Shown piece after piece: positions 1 to 5,260 of a stretch of DNA of 5,702 nt (positions are counted from its first letter, which is position 1; the number at the start of each line of letters is the position of its first letter). The stretch is from positions 1 to 5,702 of the forward strand of contig DATBIS010000012.1 in assembly GCA_036556805.1 (NCBI GenBank), in the 5' to 3' direction. Below the pieces are notes generated by a model that did not search any database, was not told where the DNA came from, and saw only the letters and a list, made by a program, of their open reading frames with translations. Made by a program: the position numbers and the translations under genes. Source of the stretch: DATBIS01 sp036556805 (GTDB taxonomy: Bacteria > Actinomycetota > UBA4738 > HRBIN12).

Positions 1-533
1 AGGCCCGCCGCCATCAGGGCGGCGCCGACGACCAGGCGGACCCGGGGCCCGCTGCCGGTGACCTTCGTCTGCGACGACTCGGGGAGCCGTCGAACGAGAC
101 GGGACCACCGCGCTCGATCGGCCTCGTCCCCGCGCGTCCAGATCACCGCGGACCCGATCGACGCGAGCACGACCGGCCACACGAGCTGGTCGCCGAACCA
201 CAGCCCCATCTCGCGCAGCAGGATGAGCGTGCCGAGCACGATCAGGCCGAACGCGAGCGCCTGACGGGCGCTCGTGCGCGGCCGGGCGGCCGTGACACCC
301 GGATCCGGCTCGACGGAGACGAGGTAGGCGGCGAGGTAGAGCACGACGCCGATGCCGGCCGCGAGCGAGAGCGCCACGAAGGCGAGCCGCACGACGGTGG
401 GGTCGACGCCGATCCGCTCGCCGATCCCGCCGGCGACGCCGGTGGCGACCCGGTCGCGCGCGCTGCGCGTGAGCCGCCCGGCGCGGCGGCTCGCCGGCTC
501 GGGCGGTCGATCGATCTCGGCGCGTGCGTCCAC
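1..533 (-). CDS. PspC-domain membrane protein, probable sensor histidine kinase (N-terminal part only)
   Basis: Only the first 177 residues are in the window; the C-terminus lies beyond the left edge. Seen: a basic N-terminus, then a PspC domain at about residues 19-74 (RDRVATGVAGGIGERIGVDP, then VVRLAFVAL and a hydrophobic helix). A hydrophobic stretch at 91-107, another at about 116-132 (LVWPVVLASIG), a basic cytoplasmic-like loop at 135-165, and the start of a further helix (RLVVGAALMAAG) follow. In high-GC actinobacteria this order of PspC, paired helices and a charged loop usually precedes a HisKA_3/HATPase kinase core. The kinase call is therefore inference, since no catalytic region is visible. 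The GTG at 531-533 is chosen because GGAGG lies 4 bases upstream and no other start occurs near it in frame. It is divergent from the PspC/toastrack gene, which suggests a sensor-target pair. Alternative: a PspC protein without a kinase domain. Confidence 0.75.
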   Translation of the reverse strand, partial: MDARAEIDRPPEPASRRAGRLTRSARDRVATGVAGGIGERIGVDPTVVRLAFVALSLAAGIGVVLYLAAYLVSVEPDPGVTAARPRTSARQALAFGLIVLGTLILLREMGLWFGDQLVWPVVLASIGSAVIWTRGDEADRARWSRLVRRLPESSQTKVTGSGPRVRLVVGAALMAAG

Positions 534-558
534 GGGGCCTCCGGCCTCGATGTTCTCA

Positions 559-576
559 CGGGCCGTGCACGGCCCG
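559..576. promoter_or_regulatory. Perfect 18-bp palindrome, candidate operator
   Basis: The bases CGGGCCGTGCACGGCCCG equal their own reverse complement over all 18 positions, centred on TGCA. The site is 25 bp upstream of the minus-strand GTG at 533 and about 100 bp before the plus-strand gene. It fits a dimeric regulator site controlling one or both divergent genes. No regulator is encoded in the window, and GC-rich DNA yields some palindromes by chance, so the function is inferred. Confidence 0.4.
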
Positions 577-610
577 CCTCGGGAACCTCCCCGGAGATCG
601 CGCGAGCGGG

Positions 611-640
611 ATCGGGGACGAATCAGGGTCGTTCCCCGAT
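611..640 (+). promoter_or_regulatory. Imperfect inverted repeat in the leader of the PspC/toastrack gene
   Basis: ATCGGGGA (611-618) pairs with TCCCCGAT (633-640). CGA (619-621) also pairs with TCG (629-631), leaving one unpaired T at 632 and a 7-base loop. The repeat ends directly before an alternative in-frame GTG at 641 and 33 bp before the preferred GTG at 674. It could be an operator or an RNA hairpin affecting translation. No clear -10/-35 pair was found in this intergenic region. Confidence 0.3.
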
Positions 641-673
641 GTGCCCGCGGCGTCTGTCGAGCACGATCGGTCC

Positions 674-1870
674 GTGCAGACGACCGAGACGAGGAGGCTG
701 ATCCGACGAGCCGACGGCCGGGTGCTCGCCGGCGTCGCGGGCGGCCTCGCGGACCACACCGACACGAACCCCCTCTGGTGGCGGGTCGCCTTCGTGATCA
801 CGGCGTTCGCGGGCGGCGTGGGGATCCTCGCGTACCTGTTCCTGTGGTGGCTCCTCCCGCGCGCGGACCTGCCGCAGTCGGCGGGCCAGCGGTTCGCGGC
901 GCACTTCCCCGACGCCCCGGCGTGGTTCGGCATCGCGCTGCTGATGTTCGGGGCGGTGCTGCTCGCGGGCCAGCTCGGGCTGGGGACGCCGGACGTCGGC
1001 TGGGCGCTCCTGCTCATCGGCCTCGGGTTCGTGCTGTTCCGTCGCGCGGCGGAGCGGAACGAGTCGCCTGAGGACGGCGGCGGCGAGCCGCCCGCCGCGT
1101 TCGGCACAACCGAGACGCTCCCGCCGGCGGGGATGCCGCCGTGGAGACCGAGCGACGAGGAGCCGCCCCCGCCGTGGGAGGGGTTCCCGGCCGCGCCGGC
1201 CGCGGCACCGCGCCCAGCCCCGCGTCCGCCGAAACCGCCGCGCGAGCACGCGTGGCTGGGATGGCTCGCCTTCGGCCTCGCGCTGTGCACCACGGGCGTC
1301 GCGTGGCTCCTTCGCGACGGCGGCTCGATCCACCTGTCGTTCGGGCAGATGTTCGCGTTGCCGCTCGCGATCCTCGGACTGGGGTTGCTCGTGGGAGCGT
1401 TCGCCGGCCGCGCGCGCTGGACGATCCTTCCCGCGATCGCCCTGATCCCGCTCGTGCTCGTGGGGAGCGTCGTCACGGTGCCCCTGAACGGTCGGTGGGA
1501 CGATCGCCACCTCACGCCTCAGTCGACCGTCGAGCTCGCGGAGAGCTACGAGCAGTCAGGCGGCTCGCTCACGATGGATCTCTCGGCGATCGAGCCGTCC
1601 ACGGGGCTGCCAGCCACGATCCACGTCGCGATGGGGGTGGGCGAGATCGAGGTCTGGCTCCGAAAGGGCTCGCCCGTCACGATCACCGCGCACGCGGGAG
1701 TCGGGCAGGTCCGCATGATCGGCGACGAGCGCAGCGGCCTCGACGTGACGGACTCGCTGCACGTGGCCGGGCTCAACCCCATCCGTCTGGACCTCGACGT
1801 CAACATCGGCCAGGTCGTCGTGCTCTACCTCGCTCCGCCCACCAAACCGCGCGATCGGGGGAAGGCATGA
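674..1870 (+). CDS. PspC-domain, multi-TM protein with C-terminal toastrack (LiaF-like) domain
   Basis: The product is a 398-residue membrane protein, probably a cell-envelope stress component. Residues 7-63 form a PspC domain (RLIRRADGRVLAGVAGGLAD, then WWRVAFVITAF and a helix ending FLWWLLPR). Two helices follow at about 84-101 and 107-122. A Pro/Ala/Glu-rich linker spans about 130-190, and three more helices lie at about 194-213, 223-245 and 249-270. The C-terminus (about 285-387) resembles the LiaF/DUF2154 toastrack fold, with repeated strand motifs MGVGEIEV, AGVGQVRM and VNIGQVVV. PspC and toastrack proteins are known partners of envelope-stress two-component systems; the role here is inferred from domains and from the divergent PspC sensor. 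Start: GTG 674 puts the PspC domain at the N-terminus, as is usual, but it has no strong ribosome binding site. GTG 641 would add 11 residues. The stop overlaps the next start. Confidence 0.85.
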   Translation: MQTTETRRLIRRADGRVLAGVAGGLADHTDTNPLWWRVAFVITAFAGGVGILAYLFLWWLLPRADLPQSAGQRFAAHFPDAPAWFGIALLMFGAVLLAGQLGLGTPDVGWALLLIGLGFVLFRRAAERNESPEDGGGEPPAAFGTTETLPPAGMPPWRPSDEEPPPPWEGFPAAPAAAPRPAPRPPKPPREHAWLGWLAFGLALCTTGVAWLLRDGGSIHLSFGQMFALPLAILGLGLLVGAFAGRARWTILPAIALIPLVLVGSVVTVPLNGRWDDRHLTPQSTVELAESYEQSGGSLTMDLSAIEPSTGLPATIHVAMGVGEIEVWLRKGSPVTITAHAGVGQVRMIGDERSGLDVTDSLHVAGLNPIRLDLDVNIGQVVVLYLAPPTKPRDRGKA

Positions 1871-2193
1871 AGCGTCACGGCTTCGACCCGTTCTCGTTCC
1901 TCTTCGGCGCCGTGTTCGTGACGATCGGCGCGACGTTCCTGTTCGGCGCCTCGGGCACCGGGCACGTGCGCGCGGTGCACGTGTGGCCGGCGGTGGTCGT
2001 GGTGGTGGGCGCCGCGATCGCCCTGTGGGCGATCGCGCGCGTGCTCAGGCCCGAGCCCGTCACGGTCCCCCTCGAGCCGACGGCCCCCCTCGAGCCGGTC
2101 GAGAGCCCCCTGCACGACGAGGGCGCCGCCCCTGACGGGGCGGCGCCCTCGGACCCGGAAGCGGATCCTCCGACTAGCTCCCCGGGATCTTGA
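1867..2193 (+). CDS. Small two-TM membrane protein downstream of the PspC/toastrack gene
   Basis: This 108-residue protein starts at an ATG that overlaps the previous stop (ATGA, 1867-1870), so the two genes are probably translationally coupled. A purine-rich GGGGGAAGG just upstream can serve as ribosome binding site. Seen: a short N-terminus (MKRHGFDPFS), hydrophobic helices at about 10-28 (FLFGAVFVTIGATFLFG) and 38-58 (HVWPAVVVVVGAAIAL), then an acidic Pro-rich tail from residue 61. The two-helix part resembles the LiaI/LiaF-type transmembrane units that accompany PspC proteins, which is family resemblance only. The tail holds a duplicated hexapeptide (TVPLEP, TAPLEP) and the peptide encoded by a strong DNA stem-loop. 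The last 20 bp overlap the end of the convergent gene. The exact function is unknown; a small accessory partner of the PspC/toastrack protein is most likely. Confidence 0.75.
   Translation: MKRHGFDPFSFLFGAVFVTIGATFLFGASGTGHVRAVHVWPAVVVVVGAAIALWAIARVLRPEPVTVPLEPTAPLEPVESPLHDEGAAPDGAAPSDPEADPPTSSPGS
2062..2097 (+). repeat. Two-copy 18-bp tandem repeat in frame
   Basis: Positions 2062-2079 and 2080-2097 are adjacent 18-base copies differing at one base (T or C at the fifth position). They encode TVPLEP and TAPLEP in the Pro-rich tail of the small membrane protein. Because the unit is a multiple of three, copy-number change would alter tail length without a frameshift. Confidence 0.7.
2118..2151 (-). 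terminator. GC-rich stem-loop, probable terminator of the PhoX-like gene
   Basis: The left arm (2118-2132) and right arm (2137-2151) are perfectly complementary over 15 bp around a 4-base loop (TGAC on the plus strand). Neither side carries a T-tract, which is common among terminators proposed in high-GC actinobacteria. On the minus strand the stem begins 22 bases after the TAG of the PhoX-like gene, a typical terminator position. On the plus strand it lies inside the coding sequence of the small membrane protein, 39 bases before its stop codon. Assignment as a terminator is inferred from position and stability. Confidence 0.6.
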
Positions 2194-3733
2194 TCAGCAC
2201 GAGCTGACCGCCCTCGCGCTTCAGCGTGATGCCCGGTGGCCCCGGCTCGGTGTGCACGAAGATGCTGTGGGCCTGCACGTCGAGCAGCCACCACCCCGCG
2301 CCGAACCACTGCGCGACGCTCACGATGCCGCTCGACTCCCACGCGGGGTCGTTCACCGACGCCACCACCGACCACGTGCCCGAGGCGAAGTCATACCGCC
2401 ACACCCGCGAGTTCGGGGCCTGGCTCGTGTCCTCCTGCACCATGAGGCTCGTGGCGCTCGTGCCCATGTTGTCGGGCTGATGGATGGGCCCGATGCCGGC
2501 GGGCTCCCCAGTATCCCCGTTCAGCAGGATCGAGAAGCTCGTCACGCGGCGCGGGTTGTTCGCGCTGAATTCCATCCTGAACACACGACCGTTGGGAAAC
2601 TCGCCGAACGGCCCGGTCGACGGATTCCGCGTCAGTCGCCCGGTGGTCGGATCCGGCACCATGCGCCGATCGCCGGTATCGGCGATGTAGACCACGCGGT
2701 GATTGTTCACGTCGTACGCGGTGTCCTCGACCCGGATGAACTGGAAGACGTTGTTCACGATCGACCAATCCTCGAGTGCCTGCTGCGGTGTGGCGTTTCC
2801 TCGAAGCCCCCGCGCGATGTTCAACGGCACACGAATGAACCGTCCTGCGAGGACATCTCCCGTGGCGATGTCTCCATAGTCGTTCGCCCCGTTGAACGGG
2901 TCGTTCGGGTTCACCTTCACGCCGTTCTTCGCCGTCACCTGGAATGCCCAGAGCGTGCCCTTGTCGTTCCAGATGGCTTGTTCGTTCCCCGCGAGGTACA
3001 GGTAGAGCTCCGACCAGGCCGGGTTCGGCGGGAAGAACGTGTCGTCGCCGGTGAGCAAGGCGATCTCGTCCCAGCCGCCCGGTACGACCATCGTGTTCTC
3101 GTGGTTGAGCCGACCGATACCCGCGACCTGAGTGAAGCGGCCGGTCGCCGGGTCGAGCACGACCGAGTAGCCGGCCTGCCGATCCGGCGCGGTCGCCGGG
3201 TCCGGCCCATAGGGCGCCCCGGCGGGGACCGGAATGACGTCGGTCGACTCCTCGTTCGTGAAGAACGTGTAGTTGCGGAACCCCTCGTTCGGCCCAGCCA
3301 TCGTCGCCGAGCAGAACCGGATGAACCCCGCGCTCGGCGGCAGGGCGACGGAAGCGTCCAGCACGGCACCCGTCGTCGTGTCGAGCGTGACCCGCGAGAC
3401 CGACGCGTCGGACACGTCGGCGAGCGTCGCCGGGAACGGCACGTGTGACTGCTCGTGGTTCACGAACGCGTCCACCGTCCCGGGCGACGATCCCGGCATC
3501 ACGCCGATGCCGTCGGGGATCCCTTCGAACAGGAACCCGTTCGACAGCGTGTCGCCGCTGTTGATGATCGCGACGACCTCGGAGCCCGCCGGCACGCTCG
3601 CGTCGAGCGTGAGCATCGGCGGCTGCGGCGTGAGGTAGCCGCCCGCGGCACCCGACGTGCCGGGCAACCCGGCCACGAGCGCCGCGACGCCGATCACGCC
3701 GAGCAGCAACCTTCTTCGGGGGGATCTCGTCAT
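2174..3733 (-). CDS. Secreted PhoX/DUF839-family protein (putative alkaline phosphatase)
   Basis: The 519-residue protein has an export signal (about 1-29: SPRRRLLLG, a hydrophobic core, then GTSGAAGG). The RRRLLL motif is compatible with Tat export, the route known for PhoX enzymes. Family motifs appear in the expected order: FVNHEQS (90-96), RFCSA with Cys141, NEES with Glu161-Glu162, GRLNHENT (207-214), LTGDDTF (227-233), VEDTAYD (335-341), YIADTGDR (349-356), QPDNMGTS (419-426) and VQEDTS (432-437). In PhoX the Cys, Glu and Asp residues of such motifs bind iron and calcium, so a metal-dependent phosphomonoesterase or related hydrolase outside the membrane is likely; the substrate is not shown. 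It is shorter than classical PhoX (about 600-700 residues, from memory). ATG 3733 is chosen because AAGGAGG lies 6 bases upstream; an upstream in-frame ATG at 3793 would put 20 residues before the signal peptide. Confidence 0.85.
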   Translation of the reverse strand: MTRSPRRRLLLGVIGVAALVAGLPGTSGAAGGYLTPQPPMLTLDASVPAGSEVVAIINSGDTLSNGFLFEGIPDGIGVMPGSSPGTVDAFVNHEQSHVPFPATLADVSDASVSRVTLDTTTGAVLDASVALPPSAGFIRFCSATMAGPNEGFRNYTFFTNEESTDVIPVPAGAPYGPDPATAPDRQAGYSVVLDPATGRFTQVAGIGRLNHENTMVVPGGWDEIALLTGDDTFFPPNPAWSELYLYLAGNEQAIWNDKGTLWAFQVTAKNGVKVNPNDPFNGANDYGDIATGDVLAGRFIRVPLNIARGLRGNATPQQALEDWSIVNNVFQFIRVEDTAYDVNNHRVVYIADTGDRRMVPDPTTGRLTRNPSTGPFGEFPNGRVFRMEFSANNPRRVTSFSILLNGDTGEPAGIGPIHQPDNMGTSATSLMVQEDTSQAPNSRVWRYDFASGTWSVVASVNDPAWESSGIVSVAQWFGAGWWLLDVQAHSIFVHTEPGPPGITLKREGGQLVLIKIPGS

Positions 3734-3787
3734 GCTGCGCCTCCTTCCCCTCTCCCTTGTTCCATTCCCTCGCCAAGGGCGGTGCTC

Positions 3788-3793
3788 TGTCAA
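3788..3793 (-). promoter_or_regulatory. Possible -35 element for the PhoX-like gene
   Basis: The minus strand reads TTGACA, a perfect match to the primary-sigma -35 consensus, 54 bases upstream of the ATG at 3733. At 17-18 bases spacing the candidate -10 (AGGGAA or GGGAAT) is a poor match, so support is partial. The 90-bp gap after the peptidase gene leaves room for a separate promoter, unlike the tight spacing within the azlCD-peptidase unit. No Pho-box-like direct repeat was recognised. Confidence 0.3.
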
Positions 3794-3823
3794 ACCAACC
3801 GGTGGGAAGGAAGGAAAGGGGAC

Positions 3824-4936
3824 TCAGGCGCGGCCGTAGCGGCGCATGACGTCGAGGAGCGCGTCGTGGGGAAGGGCGTGCGCGGTGACGCCGTCCGGTC
3901 CCACCATCGTCTCGGCGGCGACGAGCGCGTTGAGGATCGCCTCCTCGACCGACTCGATCGTCGCCCAGAAGAGCTCGCTGATCTCGGGGTCGGCGAGCAT
4001 CTCGACGGACACGGGGGATCGCTCGACCTCGTCCTTGTAGCTCGCGATGAGGCCGCGGTTCGCGGTGGAGAACGCGAGGAACAGATCACCGCTCGAGTGC
4101 TCGCCGGCGCCGCCCACGCGCGCGACGCCGAGGCCGGGTCGCTGCGCGATGCGTTCGAGCTGGTGGGGGAGCAGCGGCGCGTCGGTCGCGACGATCACGA
4201 TGATCGAGCCGCCTCCCACCTCGCCGCCGGGAGGTTGGTCCTCCCAGGGCGACGGCACGACGTCGAAGCCGAGCTCGCGGCCGACCGGGACGCCGTCGAC
4301 CCGCAGGCGCGACCGATCCCCGTAGTTCGCCTGCACGAGCGCGCCCACCGTCCATCCGCCGGCGACGCGCGACGCCGTGCCGGTGCCGCCCTTGAACTCG
4401 TGACAGATCATGCCGGTGCCGCCGCCGACGTTGCCCTCGGCGACCGGGCCGCCGGCCGCGGAGGCGAGCGCCGCGTCGAGGTGCTCGGGGCGCACGTGGA
4501 AGCCGTTGATGTCGTTCATGGTGCCGTCCCACGTCTCTCCCACGACCGGCAGGCTCCAGTGCGAGCCGTCGCTGTCCGGACGCCTCTCGACCGCCGCGGC
4601 CACGAGCGCGTCGCGCACGACGCCCACGCTGTGGGTGTTCGTGATCGCGACGGGGGTCGTGAGCTGTCCGGACTCGCGAACCCACTCGAGGCCGGTGAGC
4701 TCGCCGTTGCCGTTCAGTCGGTGGCATCCGGCGAACACCGGGTGGGCGTCGATGTCGTCGTGGGGCAGGATCACGGTCACGCCGGTGCGAACGGGCCCCT
4801 CGCCCCGCACGAGCGGCCCGTCGCCGGAGATCAGCGTCGAGAAGCCGACGCGCACGCCCTCCACATCGGTGATCGCGTTGAGCGGACCGGTCGGGAGGTC
4901 GCCGATCGTGAGGCCGAGGTCGCGAAGTCGGGTCAT
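3824..4936 (-). CDS. P1/S58 family aminopeptidase (DmpA/BapA-like N-terminal-nucleophile hydrolase)
   Basis: The 370-residue protein is full length for the family. Members cleave themselves before a Ser and then remove N-terminal amino acids from peptides, amides or beta-peptides. Seen: the family opening LRDLGLTIGDLPTGPLNAIT (5-24), LNGNGELTGLEW (74-85), TNTHSVGVVRDAL (99-111), ETWDGTMNDINGFHV (134-148), GNVGGGTGM (168-176), LVQANYG (200-206) and GGGSIIVIVATDAPL (241-255). The predicted cleavage is Gly243-Ser244, with Ser244 the nucleophile. Asn204 fits the oxyanion Asn, and Ser282/Asp284 (SGD) fit the DmpA Ser288/Glu290 pair at a constant offset of 6. About 8 extra residues lie between Asn204 and Ser244 compared with DmpA (numbering from memory). 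It starts 12 bp after azlD ends and has no clear ribosome binding site, so it probably depends on coupling. No signal peptide is present. Substrate preference cannot be read from sequence. Confidence 0.93.
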   Translation of the reverse strand: MTRLRDLGLTIGDLPTGPLNAITDVEGVRVGFSTLISGDGPLVRGEGPVRTGVTVILPHDDIDAHPVFAGCHRLNGNGELTGLEWVRESGQLTTPVAITNTHSVGVVRDALVAAAVERRPDSDGSHWSLPVVGETWDGTMNDINGFHVRPEHLDAALASAAGGPVAEGNVGGGTGMICHEFKGGTGTASRVAGGWTVGALVQANYGDRSRLRVDGVPVGRELGFDVVPSPWEDQPPGGEVGGGSIIVIVATDAPLLPHQLERIAQRPGLGVARVGGAGEHSSGDLFLAFSTANRGLIASYKDEVERSPVSVEMLADPEISELFWATIESVEEAILNALVAAETMVGPDGVTAHALPHDALLDVMRRYGRA

Positions 4937-4948
4937 CGGCCGGGGAGC

Positions 4949-5260
4949 CTAAACCACGGCGCGCGCGATGGCGGTGACTGCTGCAGCAACCACCACCACG
5001 ACGAGGGCCGGCGCTTTCCGCCACACCGCCACGGCCGCGGCCGCCAGGCCGAGCGCCCGCGCGTCGATCGTGAGGCTCCGATCGTCGCCGAACGTGTTGA
5101 TCGCCACGAGCGCGGCGAGGAGCGCCGGTCCGAGCAACACGATCAGGTCGTTCAGGCGCGGCGGCAGCGTCCGTCCGCCGAGCAGCACAGGACCGGCCGC
5201 CTTGATCACCATCGTGCCGGCGCCCACGGCGCCCACCGCGACCCAGACCCCGGCGCTCAT
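4949..5260 (-). CDS. azlD: AzlD-family branched-chain amino acid exporter subunit
   Basis: This 103-residue hydrophobic protein has the usual AzlD length and about four membrane helices (roughly 4-22, 36-57, 66-80 and 83-102). Family-like features are the opening WVAVGAVGAGTMVIKAAGPV, the PPRLNDLIVLLGPALLAALV segment (33-52), the DARALGLAAAAVAVWRKAP stretch (66-84) and the ending TAIAR. AzlD pairs with AzlC to form a two-subunit exporter in the inner membrane, known for branched-chain amino acids (as BrnE/BrnF or YgaH/YgaZ elsewhere). The ATG at 5258-5260 overlaps the azlC stop (ATGA), which indicates translational coupling; only a weak GGTGG-like site precedes it. The actual amino acid range of this pair is not determined by the sequence. 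Confidence 0.88.
   Translation of the reverse strand: MSAGVWVAVGAVGAGTMVIKAAGPVLLGGRTLPPRLNDLIVLLGPALLAALVAINTFGDDRSLTIDARALGLAAAAVAVWRKAPALVVVVVAAAVTAIARAVV

Noticed and set aside
242..559. 105-codon minus-strand frame starting at 559
   Set aside because: It is a shifted frame of the PspC sensor gene; the frame starting at GTG 533 gives a coherent PspC domain and helices.
582..586. GGAAC resembling an ECF sigma -35 element
   Set aside because: No GTT- or CGTC-type -10 is found at 15-18 bases spacing, so it cannot be supported as a promoter.
556..1515. Long minus-strand open frames opposite the PspC/toastrack gene
   Set aside because: They are shadows of a gene with clear PspC and toastrack domains; compositions are Arg/Pro/Ser-rich with no domain or membrane pattern.
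2252..3448. 398-codon open frame on the plus strand
   Set aside because: It is antisense to the PhoX-like gene, with an Arg/His/Val-rich composition and no recognisable motif.
3801..3822. Purine-rich run GGTGGGAAGGAAGGAAAGGG after the peptidase stop
   Set aside because: It forms no convincing stem-loop, and on the transcribed strand it is only a pyrimidine run without a preceding hairpin, so it is not called a terminator.
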